Below are positions 10,135-18,646 of a stretch of DNA of 64,000 nucleotides, piece by piece. The stretch spans positions 3,417,961 to 3,481,960 of the forward strand of contig NZ_OY782759.1 in NCBI RefSeq assembly GCF_963678195.1. The letters run 5' to 3'. How positions within the stretch are numbered: the first letter of the stretch is position 1; each line of letters begins with the position of its first letter. The notes under the pieces are model-generated. The model was not told the origin of the DNA. It worked only from the letters and a program-made list of their open reading frames with translations, and ran no database searches. Origin of the DNA: an uncultured Hyphomonas sp. (GTDB lineage: Bacteria; Pseudomonadota; Alphaproteobacteria; Caulobacterales; Hyphomonadaceae). Both the position numbers and the translations under genes were made by a program.

Positions 10135-10167
10135 CGCCCCCGTTCAAACACTGGTAGAGCGGGGGCG
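10135..10167 (+). promoter_or_regulatory. GC-rich hairpin over the next gene's start
   Basis: CGCCCCCG (10135-10142) and CGGGGGCG (10160-10167) form a perfect 8-bp stem around a 17-nt loop. There is no T-run, so it is not a classical terminator. Its right arm covers the only G-rich sequence that could act as ribosome site for the next gene and reaches the first base of its GTG start. It might limit read-through translation from the ilv operon. Confidence 0.35.
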
Positions 10168-11045
10168 TGACCTCCACCGATCCGATTCTTGTAGCAGGCG
10201 TGAACCGCCCACTGGGGGCGTGGATCGCGCTGGATCTTGCTGAGCGCGGCTACAAGGTCGTCGGCACACGGCGCCATCCCGATGTGGATCTCGATGCCCG
10301 CATGCAGGCTGCCGGGATTGAACTCGCCCCCCTCGACCTGACAGACCTGAGCGCGATCAGCGCCCTGGCGCCTCAACCTTCCAGCGTCATCCTGACACCG
10401 ATCCTGTCGGTCTCCGCCCCGGCCGCACGCGCTTTCCATGCCGGGGGCGTCACGCGCGGCGTCGTGTTTTCCTCGAACAATGTCGCGATCGTCGGCGAAG
10501 ATCCCGTCTATGACCGGCTGCGCGCTGCAGAGGCGGACATTCTGGAGAACGCACCCGGCTGGGCCATTCTGCGGCCCACCATGATCTATGGCTATCCGGG
10601 GGACGGAAACCTGTCGCGCCTGCTGAGAATGCTGGCGCGCCTGCCAGTGTTTCCCCGCCTGGGCTCAGGCGAGGCGAGCCAGCAGCCGATCCATGTTGAA
10701 GACCTGGCCCGCCTGGCCGCAGCGCTGGTCGCGGGCGAATGGAATGCGACCGGCCTCCTCGCTGTCGGTGGCCCGCAGATCCTGTCCCATCGGGAGCTGA
10801 TCGCAACGGCCCGGCGAGCGACCGGGCGCGGCGGCATCGACCTGCCTGTGCCATTGGGGCCGGTCCGGGCGCTTGTGTCCCTGCTGGCCGGGCTTGGCCT
10901 GAAACTGCCGCTCAGCCCGGCGCAACTCGCGCGGATAGACCTCGACAAGGCCGCCGTGAACCCGGCGGATATTCCGGCCGGGATCCGCCCGCAGGTGATG
11001 CCGGAGGAAGGCCTGACGCGCCTTGCCCTCGACCTCAATATTTAG
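10167..11045 (+). CDS. NAD(P)-binding Rossmann-fold protein (NmrA/epimerase type)
   Basis: This 292-residue protein opens with a nucleotide-binding segment (ILVAGVNRPLGAWIALDLAE) in which the usual GxxGxxG is modified. Further on come the strand/turn VVFSSNNVAIVGED and ILRPTMIYGYPGDGNLSRL, typical of extended/atypical SDR proteins that act on sugar-like or quinone substrates. The substrate cannot be inferred. The start is GTG 10167, chosen because the next in-frame start would cut the dinucleotide-binding strand. The ribosome site is poor and buried in a hairpin. It converges on the GH25 gene, overlapping at the stop codons by 4 bp. Confidence 0.8.
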   Translation: MTSTDPILVAGVNRPLGAWIALDLAERGYKVVGTRRHPDVDLDARMQAAGIELAPLDLTDLSAISALAPQPSSVILTPILSVSAPAARAFHAGGVTRGVVFSSNNVAIVGEDPVYDRLRAAEADILENAPGWAILRPTMIYGYPGDGNLSRLLRMLARLPVFPRLGSGEASQQPIHVEDLARLAAALVAGEWNATGLLAVGGPQILSHRELIATARRATGRGGIDLPVPLGPVRALVSLLAGLGLKLPLSPAQLARIDLDKAAVNPADIPAGIRPQVMPEEGLTRLALDLNI

Positions 11046-11713
11046 GGTGTGCCGGGCACGCGGTTGAGGTCCACGAACCCGTCCACCCCGGGGACCTGCC
11101 CTTTCATCGAATACTGCCAGATCAGCACATCCCCTTCCGGCGGACCGGACAGGCTGCGCATCCAGACCGGATGACGGGGAAAATGCCCGGCCAGCCAGTC
11201 ACGATGGAATTCCGGTGTCGTGTAGAGCACGGGCGGGGCGCCATATTCGGTTTCAAGCGCATCCATAAACGCCCTGATTTCTGCCCGGACGGCCTCTCTG
11301 GATCCGTCCGGCGTGCAATTGTGGGCGTATTCCAGATCGACTGCCGGGGGCAGCGTGCCTTCGCGCACTTCGACCGACTGGATGAAATTCTCCGCCTGCG
11401 CCGCGCCATTCCGGCAGAGCAGGTAGAAATGATAGGCGCCGACATGCCAGCCGCGCTCGCTCGCCGCCAGCCAGTTCTCCTGAAACCGCGTATCCTTCCA
11501 GTCGCGCCCTTCAGTGGCTTTCAGATAGACGAAATCGAGCGGGGCGCTGCTGAGCGCGTCCCAGTTCACCCGGCCGTTGTGGTGGGACAGGTCGATGCCT
11601 TCATTGCCGGGGGCGAATGGGCCGCCCCCTGCCGGCGCTGCGACAGGCTGTGCAGGCCCTGAGCAGGCGAAAACAGCCAGTAAAGCGGCAGCGGTCAGGC
11701 AGGTGAAACGCAT
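11042..11713 (-). CDS. GH25-type muramidase, probable lipoprotein
   Basis: The 223-residue product begins at ATG 11713 with a secretion signal ending LLAVFAC (Cys17), an acceptable lipobox. A longer in-frame extension to 11800 would bury the signal and is not used. The mature part shows GH25 (Chalaropsis-type lysozyme) motifs: GIDLSHHNGRVNWDAL, FVYLKATEG, WHVGAYHFY and VDLEY, with acidic residues at the expected active-site positions. The family cleaves the MurNAc-GlcNAc bond of peptidoglycan. The gene stands alone, convergent with the NAD-binding gene and divergent from the bactofilin gene. Confidence 0.85.
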   Translation of the reverse strand: MRFTCLTAAALLAVFACSGPAQPVAAPAGGGPFAPGNEGIDLSHHNGRVNWDALSSAPLDFVYLKATEGRDWKDTRFQENWLAASERGWHVGAYHFYLLCRNGAAQAENFIQSVEVREGTLPPAVDLEYAHNCTPDGSREAVRAEIRAFMDALETEYGAPPVLYTTPEFHRDWLAGHFPRHPVWMRSLSGPPEGDVLIWQYSMKGQVPGVDGFVDLNRVPGTP

Positions 11714-11891
11714 ATCCTGATCCAATCCCCTGTCTCCGGCACCCTTGCGGCCTGCCCGCGGCCAATTCGTGGCAGATCCCCTGGCTGAAAGCCCACGCAC
11801 ACCAAATTTGCTCTGAAATCAACAGGTTCGAAGGTTCGGGCACAATCCCTGCATAGACGCGCTGATGGACAAGAGAAGGGCTTAGACCTCC

Positions 11892-12422
11892 ATGGCACCT
11901 GCAGACAAAATGCGCGGCGGAGAACCGGCAAACCTGATCCTGAAGGACACCACGCTTGAGGGCGACCTGCGGTTCGGGGCCCAGCTGGTCGTTGCCGGCC
12001 TGGTGAAAGGCTACATCCGCTGCGAAAGCATGCTGATCATCGAACGGGGCGGCCGCGTTGAGGGCCGTATCGAAGCCCCGGTGATCATTGTGCATGGTGA
12101 GCTGGCAGGCACGGTCCTGGCGACCCAGTCGATCGAGATCTGGTCAGGCGCAACGGTCGGCGGAGACGTTGCCGCACGGTCTGTCCGTGTCGACGAAGGC
12201 GCCATGCTGACAGCCAACCTTCTGATCGCCGCTGACCTGCCGGACCATCTCGGCCCGCCAGAGCCGGCGCAGACCCCATCTCAGGCCCCCAAAGCGGAAG
12301 AAGCCGCCCCGGTGGCCGCAACGCAGCCCTTGACCCCGCCTGTCACACGTTCGCAGCCGGCTGCGCCGATGTCACCGCCAACCTCGTTCCTGTCCCCCGG
12401 CCCGGCAACGGACCGCGGCTAG
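11892..12422 (+). CDS. Bactofilin
   Basis: This 176-residue protein has a core (about residues 15-115) that is a series of short hydrophobic turns spaced as in the polymer-forming DUF583/bactofilin beta-helix (GDLRFGAQLVVAGLVKGYIR, VEGRIEAPVIIVHGELAGTV, SIEIWSGATVGGDVAARS). The core is followed by a Pro/Ala-rich tail of about 55 residues. Bactofilins polymerise without nucleotides into scaffolds. In Caulobacter BacA/BacB act in stalk peptidoglycan synthesis, and Hyphomonas relatives are stalked budding bacteria. No M23 peptidase gene lies beside it, as it does for some bactofilins. The neighbouring divergent gene is, however, a GH25 muramidase. Confidence 0.88.
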   Translation: MAPADKMRGGEPANLILKDTTLEGDLRFGAQLVVAGLVKGYIRCESMLIIERGGRVEGRIEAPVIIVHGELAGTVLATQSIEIWSGATVGGDVAARSVRVDEGAMLTANLLIAADLPDHLGPPEPAQTPSQAPKAEEAAPVAATQPLTPPVTRSQPAAPMSPPTSFLSPGPATDRG

Positions 12423-12443
12423 GAAACGAGGCCACGCAGCGGA

Positions 12444-13040
12444 TCAGCCGCCGCGCATGTCTTTCAGGCGTTCGAACGCAACCGAATCCGGATCATAGGC
12501 GCCCAACTCGTCGAGCCGGGTGCAGGCCCATTCATAATCGCGATTACAGGCATCCTGCAGGATCCGTGTGCCTTGCGGCACGTTCTTGGCGCCGCCCGTT
12601 CCGGTGAACAGCATGTTGCCATAACCGGCACAGCCGCTGACTTCGCCAAGATCGCAAGACTCCTTGTAGAGGCCGCGCGCCTTCACCGGATCGGCGTCCA
12701 TCCCGCGTCCGAGCATGGTCATATAGGCCAGCGTCGCGCAGCCTTTGCCATTGTCACCCTTGCAGGCGCGCTCATAGGCTTTCAGCGCCAGACCGTAATC
12801 CTGTGTGCCGCCAGTGCCCTTGCGATAGGAATCGCCCGCGGTCACGCAGGCCTCATAGTCGCGGGCCGCGCAGGCCGTGTTGGCTTCCTGCCGGGCGGCA
12901 CGTTGTTCAGCGAATGTCTCTTTGGCGTTTTCCAGCGCGATCTCGGCCTGGGAGCGCTCAACCCGGCCATACTGGGCGGCGGCTGGCAAAGCGATGGCGC
13001 AACAGGTCAGCGCGGCGGCAATCAGAGGGGAGCGTAGCAT
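12444..13040 (-). CDS. Secreted Sel1-like repeat protein
   Basis: This 198-residue protein has an N-terminal signal peptide (MLRSPLIAAALTCCAIALPAAAQ). The rest contains repeated Sel1-like (TPR-related) units: EACVTAGDSYRKGTG, YGLALKAYERACKGDNGKGCATLAYM, KARGLYKESCDLGEVSGCAGYGNMLF and GTRILQDACNRDYEWACTRL. The regularly spaced Cys pairs (AC..GC) fit the cysteine-rich HcpA-like subgroup of secreted Sel1 proteins, where cysteines bridge the two helices of each repeat. The partner is unknown. It converges on the bactofilin gene, 21 bp apart. Confidence 0.85.
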   Translation of the reverse strand: MLRSPLIAAALTCCAIALPAAAQYGRVERSQAEIALENAKETFAEQRAARQEANTACAARDYEACVTAGDSYRKGTGGTQDYGLALKAYERACKGDNGKGCATLAYMTMLGRGMDADPVKARGLYKESCDLGEVSGCAGYGNMLFTGTGGAKNVPQGTRILQDACNRDYEWACTRLDELGAYDPDSVAFERLKDMRGG

Positions 13041-13207
13041 GGGGTCTGCCCTTCCTAAGTCATTGTTCCGTCTCTGATATAGGGACAGGGCCGGGGCGTC
13101 ACCAAGGCATTGCCAGCTTAAGCTTTCTTAACCCGCCCTTGTCCCCTCCCCGGCCGCGGGGCAGTATCCGCCGCTCAAAGCGAGATCGGAGACAGGGAGA
13201 TATCCGG

Positions 13208-14179
13208 ATGGCTGCAGAAGACCAGACCCCGATCGGATCGGGATTCCATAACAAGTTCACAGCCGCCGAGGTGATCGAAGGGATCGATCTGTCCGGCAAG
13301 AACGCGGTTGTCACCGGCGGGTATTCCGGCATCGGACTGGAAACCGTGCGGGCGCTGGCATCGGCCGGGGCGCGTGTCACCGTCCCGGCCCGCCGGCTCG
13401 ATACCGCCGAAGCCGCACTGGCCGACGTGGCCGGCGACATCGAAATTGCCGCAATGGACCTGGCTGACCTCGCCAGCGTCGAGAAATTCACGCGGGAATA
13501 TGACGAGACCGGCCGCGGCCTCGACATCCTGATCAACAATGCCGGAATCATGGCCTGCCCGCTCGCCCGGGTCGGCCCCGGCTGGGAAAGCCAGTTCGGG
13601 GTCAACCATCTGGGCCATATGGCGATGAGCCTCGCCCTCGCCCCGGCCATGCAGCGCACGCAGAATGCCCGCATGGTCGCACTGTCCTCGACCGGGCACA
13701 TCCGCTCTGACGTGATCTGGGACGATCCGAACTATAACGAACGTCCCTATGACAAATGGGAAGCCTACGGACAGGCCAAGACCGCCGACGCGCTGTTCGC
13801 ACTTGGCGTGGACCGGCGCGGGCGGGACATCGGTGTCCGCGCCTTCTCCGTCCATCCGGGTGGCATCTTCACGCCGCTGCAGCGCCACCTGCCCGAAGAA
13901 GAAATGGTCGCGCTCGGCTGGAAAGCGCCTGACGGCTCCATTCCACCGGCGGTGCAGGCCATGTTCAAAACCCCCGAACAAGGCGCCTCAACCACCGTCT
14001 GGGCAGCAACCTCACCCCAGCTGGAAGGCCGCGGCGGCGTCTATTGCGAGAATTGCGATATCGCCCAATTCGCGACCGAAGACAGCCAGCGCTGGGAACA
14101 TGTCCGCGCCTGGGCCTGCGACGACGAACGCGCCGAACGCCTGTGGGAAATGAGCGAAAAAATGCTGGCGGACGCCTGA
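13208..14179 (+). CDS. Short-chain dehydrogenase/reductase (retinol dehydrogenase-like)
   Basis: This 323-residue SDR starts at ATG 13208 behind GGGAGA. The cofactor motif is TGGYSGIG (residues 36-43), NNAG follows (LINNAGIM), and the active-site Tyr187/Lys191 pair is in AYGQAK. The size and the C-terminal extension (HPGGIFTPLQRHLP and onward) resemble the large WWOX/retinol-dehydrogenase-like SDRs common in bacteria. The substrate is unknown. The methyltransferase-like lipoprotein gene follows after 34 bp and may share a transcript. Confidence 0.9.
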   Translation: MAAEDQTPIGSGFHNKFTAAEVIEGIDLSGKNAVVTGGYSGIGLETVRALASAGARVTVPARRLDTAEAALADVAGDIEIAAMDLADLASVEKFTREYDETGRGLDILINNAGIMACPLARVGPGWESQFGVNHLGHMAMSLALAPAMQRTQNARMVALSSTGHIRSDVIWDDPNYNERPYDKWEAYGQAKTADALFALGVDRRGRDIGVRAFSVHPGGIFTPLQRHLPEEEMVALGWKAPDGSIPPAVQAMFKTPEQGASTTVWAATSPQLEGRGGVYCENCDIAQFATEDSQRWEHVRAWACDDERAERLWEMSEKMLADA

Positions 14180-14213
14180 TCCGGAGACGGATCACCCTGA
14201 GGAGGACAGGAAC

Positions 14214-15047
14214 ATGAAACAGATCGCACTACTCAGCCTGGCCGGCGCACTGCTGGCCGCCTGCGCCACACCGGCAGCAGCCCCTGCACCGGAGGCCCCT
14301 GACGCTGCACCGGAAGCGCCCGCCATGCCAGAAACGCCTGCCCCGAAAGTGGCACCGGGCAGCTTCGATTATGAGAGCGTATTCCGGCAGGATGATCGAC
14401 CGGAGCAGGACTATGAACTCTACCCGGTGCGCAAATCCATCGAAGTTCTGTCCTTTGCCGGTGTCATGCCGGGCATGACGATTGTCGAAATGGAAGCCGG
14501 CGACGGTTTCTATACCGAGCTCCTGTCCCGCGTCGCCGGACCGGACGGCAAAGTCTATATGCAGAACCCGCCATCGTTCAAAAATTTCCTCGGCGACTCC
14601 GTCTCAAAACGGGTCGACGGGCGGCTGCTGAATGTCCAGATCGTGGAAAGCGCCTTCGACAATCTCTCGAATGTTCCGGACGCCAAAGCGGACATCGTCA
14701 CCTGGTTCCTCGGCCCGCATGAGCTCTGGTACACGCCGCAGGGCGAGCCGGAAGGCGTGCTCGGCGACCCGGACATGACCTTTGACGAGATTGCCCGTGT
14801 CCTGAAGCCGGGCGGCCATCTGGTAGTGCTGGATCACATGGCCCCGGCCGGATCGCCCCCTACAACGGGCGGAGACACGCACCGGATCGACAAGGCCATC
14901 ATTGTCGACCTGGCTAAAGATCATGGCCTGACGCTGGTCGATGAGAGCGACATCCTCGCCAATCCGGACGATGACGGCACCGTGCAGGTGTTCGACCCGT
15001 CCGTCCGGCGCAAGACGGATCGCTTCCTGCTGAAATTCGCCAAATAG
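14214..15047 (+). CDS. Methyltransferase-fold lipoprotein
   Basis: This 277-residue protein begins with a lipoprotein signal (lipobox LLAAC, Cys17) and an Ala/Pro/Glu-rich linker to about residue 50. A class I methyltransferase-like domain follows: IVEMEAGDGFYTELLS as motif I, IVTWFLGPHELW as the central strand, then FDEIARVLKPGGHLVVLDHMAP. Similar signal-bearing methyltransferase homologues occur widely in proteobacteria, but SAM is not expected in the periplasm, so activity is uncertain. The motif I glycine pattern is kept (AGDG). AGGAGG precedes the ATG closely. Confidence 0.8.
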   Translation: MKQIALLSLAGALLAACATPAAAPAPEAPDAAPEAPAMPETPAPKVAPGSFDYESVFRQDDRPEQDYELYPVRKSIEVLSFAGVMPGMTIVEMEAGDGFYTELLSRVAGPDGKVYMQNPPSFKNFLGDSVSKRVDGRLLNVQIVESAFDNLSNVPDAKADIVTWFLGPHELWYTPQGEPEGVLGDPDMTFDEIARVLKPGGHLVVLDHMAPAGSPPTTGGDTHRIDKAIIVDLAKDHGLTLVDESDILANPDDDGTVQVFDPSVRRKTDRFLLKFAK

Positions 15048-15109
15048 GCGTATCTGGCACAGGACATGCATGTTTCTGGGGGAATCTGGTCTAGCCCGGG
15101 AGTTGTGCC

Positions 15110-15409
15110 ATGTCCGCCATTCGCTTTTTCACCGTCAGCCTCGCCGCCGCGGGCGTTGCCCTGCCCGTTCTTGCTGCAGAAGGCAGCGGCCTGCGCGGCC
15201 GTCTGGAAGCTGATTTCCTGCCGGAAACAGAAACCGCCCAGGAAGCCCCTACCGTCATGGAAACGGTTGTGGTGACGGAAACCGGCGGCTCAGACCTTCT
15301 GGTCTCGAAACCGGCTGTGCTGCGCTATGACGTGGCGCCTGAAGTTCCGGCCCGTGTCGTGGCTGAGACCCGCGGTCTGGATCCCGAGCGGACCGTCGAG
15401 ACGCGCTGA
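15110..15409 (+). CDS. Small secreted protein of unknown function
   Basis: This 99-residue protein has a clear signal peptide (hydrophobic about residues 5-22, cleavage near VLAAEG). The acidic, Val/Thr/Glu-rich mature part (TVMETVVVTETGG region) has no motif I recognise. GGGAG lies upstream of the ATG (15098-15102). It converges on divL with 20 bp between stops. It may be a real lineage-specific gene; signal peptide, ribosome site and codon use support it. Confidence 0.6.
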   Translation: MSAIRFFTVSLAAAGVALPVLAAEGSGLRGRLEADFLPETETAQEAPTVMETVVVTETGGSDLLVSKPAVLRYDVAPEVPARVVAETRGLDPERTVETR

Positions 15410-15429
15410 GCGCCGCCCTGGCGTTCGTC

Positions 15430-17886
15430 TCAGGACGGAACGACATTCTCCGAAAGCAGCAGTTCGCGCTGTGCGCTGACGGCGCGCATGGCCTGCGCCG
15501 GCAGCCAGCAGGTGACTTCCAGCCCGCCGCCATCGACCGGCTTCATGCCGACGGTGCCGCCGTGAAGATCGACAAAGTGCTTCACGAGGGCAAGGCCGAG
15601 GCCTGCGCCGCGCTGGTCACCTGAGACGAAACTGTCGAAGCTGGTCGCGCGCTTGTCTGCCTCAAGGCCGCGTCCATTGTCCCGTACGGAGAAGGTGACC
15701 ATGTCGCCCATGCGCTGGGCCGAAATGACGATCTCCCCGCCGGAGTCCGTGAAGCGCAGCGAGTTCGAAACCAGATTGAACAGGATCTGCCGGATGCGCC
15801 GCTCGTCCGCGCGGATCAGGCCTAGCTTGCCCGAAATATCAGAGCGCACCGTGATCTGCGTATCCTCAGCCTTCGAGACGACCATTTCGATACTTTCATC
15901 AATCACGCTGGCGAGATCGACATCTTCGAGGTCGAGATCCATACGCCCAGCCTCGATCATGGCGAGGTCGAGAATGTTCTCGATCAGCTTGGACAGGTGA
16001 TCGGAGGCAGACAGGATCGCGCTGACATAGTCTTTCTGGCGTTCCGTCAGGTCGCCATTGCGCTGGGTTTCCAGCAGTTCGGCATAGCCGAAGATCACCG
16101 TCAGCGGAGAGCGCAGCTGGTAGGACACATTACGCACGAATTCCGTCTTCAGACGGTCGGCAGCCTCAAAGGCTTCGGCCCGCTCGCGCAGGGCGGATTC
16201 GACACGGCGGGTCGCGGTCACGTCGGCAAAGGCGATCAGCGTGTTTCCGTCCGGCAGCGGATGGGTCAGATAGGTCAGGATCGACCCATCGGACCGGCGC
16301 ATTTCGCCCGTCGTGGACTGACGTGCCTTGGCGGACGGGTCGGTGATGTGGCTCTTCATGGCCGCCCAGATTTCCGTGTCGTGGAAGAGCGGAATGCACT
16401 CCTCCACCACATCGTCATAATCCGGATGGTCCTTCAGCATCTCTTCGCTGAGGCTCCACAGGCGCTCGAACGCATTGTTGTGCAGCTTCATGCGCCCGTC
16501 GCCGCCGAACACGGCGACCGCTTCGTGGAGATTGTCGAGCGTGGAGCTCTGCGTCTTCACAATGGCATTGAACCGCGTCTGCAGTTCCAGCTCGCCGGTG
16601 ATGTCCTTGAACAGCAGCAGCAGGCCGCCCATCGGGTGGCGCTGGCGGGTGACGGACAGGGTCCGCTCGTCCGGCAGCGACCAGGTGTCTTCCTTCACCC
16701 CGTCAATATCGAGATAGTAGGAGAGCTCTTCCGCGCGCCATTCGGCATAGTTCGCCCGGGCAGGCAGCTTGCGGCGCTCGCGCAGCCGGTCCAGCAGCTG
16801 GCCATGGCCGGGACGGTCCAGCAGGAAGCTCTCATCGAGATCCCACATGTCGCGGAAGGCCTTGTTGTAGAAGGTCAGCTTGCGGTCTGCCCCGAAAATG
16901 GCAACGGCATCGGCCACATGGTTCAGCGTCTCGTCATGCGCGCGGACGTGGCGGTTCAGTTCTTCACGCGCATCTTCCTGCGCGGTGACGTCCAGGGCCA
17001 TCGCCCCTGCCCCGCCCGAGAGCGGGAAAGTCAGGATACGCATCGCCCGGCGCGCGCCATTGATGGTGATGTGCCGGGTCTCGTCGATGTCGATGCCTTC
17101 ACTGATCGTCTTGCGGGCCTGGTCAGCGGTCGCCTGGTCCAGCATCAGCTGCCGGTCGAGCACACGGTCCAGATTGGTGCCGTCGACGGCTTCGATATAG
17201 GCCGGGTTCACCCATTGCAGCTTGCCCATGCCCGACATGCGCCAGGCCGGGAACGGCGCCTTGCCCAGCATGTCGAGGAAGGCCGTCGGATCGCGCGCGA
17301 TGACCTGCCGGGCTTCTTCCAGCTTGCCGCGGGCTGAGCTTTCCTCCAGCCCCTTGATGGTCGCATCGCTGACCCAGACCACGGCCCGGGCCCCCGCGGT
17401 GCGCCCGTCGGCTTCAAGGAAGCGGCCGGACGGGCCGATGATTGTCAGCGAAAAAGCCTGCCCGCTCTCGCGCAGTTCGCGCAGGCGGATACGCAGCGTC
17501 GTGTCGTGTCCGGCGCTGTCACGGGCCTCAAGGTCGGCAAGGCCCTCGATGATGCGCACGGCCGGGTCCGGCGAGATGGCATCGTCGGTAAAGCTCAGCA
17601 GGCCGGCCAGCGCGACCGGGGACCCGTACATTTCCGGCGGGATGATGTCGTCGCCCTCGGCTTCAAGCGCCTCACCCTGCCAGACGAGGATGACGCCCGG
17701 ATGGGCCCCGAGAATGGACCGGTGCGCCGCGAGCGTGGTTTCCAGCTCAGCAGACCGGTCGCGGTATTTACGGGCAGCGCCCCGCGCACCGTCCGACACC
17801 CGCAACGCCCAGAGCAGCGCCGCGAGGCCAAGAGCGGCCGCGCCTGCGGCCATAATGATCGGAACCTGCTCCGCTGAAAGTGCCAT
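15430..17886 (-). CDS. divL: DivL-type sensor histidine-kinase homologue with Tyr in place of the phospho-acceptor His
   Basis: This 818-residue protein has one N-terminal membrane segment (about residues 9-26), a run of PAS-type sensor domains (about 35-570), and a dimerisation helix followed by a HATPase domain (LFNLVSNSLRF, DNGRGLEA, GAGLGLALVKHF). At the H-box the sequence is VRNVSYQLRSPLTVI: the usual His is Tyr589. That is the hallmark of Caulobacter DivL, which controls the CckA kinase and thereby CtrA phosphorylation rather than acting as a normal kinase. Architecture and length (Caulobacter DivL is somewhat shorter) agree. A CtrA-type box lies 74 bp upstream of its start. A different PAS kinase that lost the His cannot be fully excluded. 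Confidence 0.85.
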   Translation of the reverse strand: MALSAEQVPIIMAAGAAALGLAALLWALRVSDGARGAARKYRDRSAELETTLAAHRSILGAHPGVILVWQGEALEAEGDDIIPPEMYGSPVALAGLLSFTDDAISPDPAVRIIEGLADLEARDSAGHDTTLRIRLRELRESGQAFSLTIIGPSGRFLEADGRTAGARAVVWVSDATIKGLEESSARGKLEEARQVIARDPTAFLDMLGKAPFPAWRMSGMGKLQWVNPAYIEAVDGTNLDRVLDRQLMLDQATADQARKTISEGIDIDETRHITINGARRAMRILTFPLSGGAGAMALDVTAQEDAREELNRHVRAHDETLNHVADAVAIFGADRKLTFYNKAFRDMWDLDESFLLDRPGHGQLLDRLRERRKLPARANYAEWRAEELSYYLDIDGVKEDTWSLPDERTLSVTRQRHPMGGLLLLFKDITGELELQTRFNAIVKTQSSTLDNLHEAVAVFGGDGRMKLHNNAFERLWSLSEEMLKDHPDYDDVVEECIPLFHDTEIWAAMKSHITDPSAKARQSTTGEMRRSDGSILTYLTHPLPDGNTLIAFADVTATRRVESALRERAEAFEAADRLKTEFVRNVSYQLRSPLTVIFGYAELLETQRNGDLTERQKDYVSAILSASDHLSKLIENILDLAMIEAGRMDLDLEDVDLASVIDESIEMVVSKAEDTQITVRSDISGKLGLIRADERRIRQILFNLVSNSLRFTDSGGEIVISAQRMGDMVTFSVRDNGRGLEADKRATSFDSFVSGDQRGAGLGLALVKHFVDLHGGTVGMKPVDGGGLEVTCWLPAQAMRAVSAQRELLLSENVVPS

Positions 17887-17959
17887 GGCGCGTCATCCAA
17901 AAGCCCGAATCGGCCGCGATACCGACCGATGAAACAGTTAACGAAATGCCCCTCTAGCG

Positions 17960-17974
17960 TTAAGGGCGCGTTAA
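17960..17974. promoter_or_regulatory. CtrA-type binding site upstream of divL
   Basis: TTAA-GGGCGCG-TTAA is a perfect match to the TTAA-N7-TTAA box bound by the cell-cycle regulator CtrA in Caulobacterales. It lies in the 193-bp divergent region between divL (start 17886) and the EF-hand gene (start 18080), about 74 bp from the former and 106 bp from the latter. An additional GTTAAC half-site is at 17937-17942. Binding is predicted from the motif only. Confidence 0.6.
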
Positions 17975-18079
17975 CGGAGTGCTAATGCCCGGCCCATACC
18001 GGCGCAAGATAACTGAAACCATATGTTGCAAAAACACAACACTCGCTTAGTCTGCCCGCCTGTTCGTGGAGTGATCCCA

Positions 18080-18637
18080 ATGATTTTACGCCCGATTGCG
18101 CTGGCTGGTGCCTTGTTGATGGCTGCGGCTGTTCCGGCTGCGGCGCAGGAAGCCCAGGACGAAATCGTGCGCCTTCCGGGCCAGGGATTTACCAAACCCG
18201 AAGCGCGCCGCGCCCGGGGCACCCCTGAGAGGCTGGTCGCAGGCGGGGGGCTTTTCCTCAGCTTCGACACCAATGACGACGGCAAGATCACGCGCGAAGA
18301 GCTGGAGGCCGGCACGAAGGCCGCGTTCCGGAAAGCCGATGCGAATGGCGACGGCCACCTGACAGCGTTCGAGCAGATCAGCTGGGCCGAGAGCCTGCCG
18401 ACACGTGACGATTCCCTCGCCAATCCGGTCCGTTTCGATCCGAACCTCGACCGCCGCGTCAGCCCGGAAGAGTTCGAAGCCGTGATTGCAAAGCTTGCAG
18501 AACACTATGTCGAGGACACCAGCGACGTGATCGTGATCGCATCCCTGAAGGCGCCGAAACCCAGATCAGAACGGAATGAGCGCTCCCCGTTCGATACCGG
18601 ACAGCGGCCGCCCCGCGGCACGCCCGGCGGGGATTGA
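18080..18637 (+). CDS. Secreted EF-hand protein
   Basis: The 185-residue product starts at ATG 18080 (GGAG upstream; the longer in-frame start at 18023 would precede the signal peptide). A signal peptide ends near AAAQE. Three EF-hand-like loops follow: DTNDDGKITREE, DANGDGHLTAFE and DPNLDRRVSPEE, the last less canonical. They suggest calcium binding in the periplasm. The C-terminal tail is basic/Pro-rich (PKPRSERNERS). It is transcribed divergently from divL, sharing the region with a CtrA-type box, and converges on aguB. Confidence 0.85.
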   Translation: MILRPIALAGALLMAAAVPAAAQEAQDEIVRLPGQGFTKPEARRARGTPERLVAGGGLFLSFDTNDDGKITREELEAGTKAAFRKADANGDGHLTAFEQISWAESLPTRDDSLANPVRFDPNLDRRVSPEEFEAVIAKLAEHYVEDTSDVIVIASLKAPKPRSERNERSPFDTGQRPPRGTPGGD

Positions 18638-18646
18638 GCCCCTTAA

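Noticed and set aside
13118-13131. TTAA-GCTTTC-TTAA resembling a CtrA box upstream of the SDR gene
   Set aside because: The spacer is 6, not 7, so it does not match the established motif.
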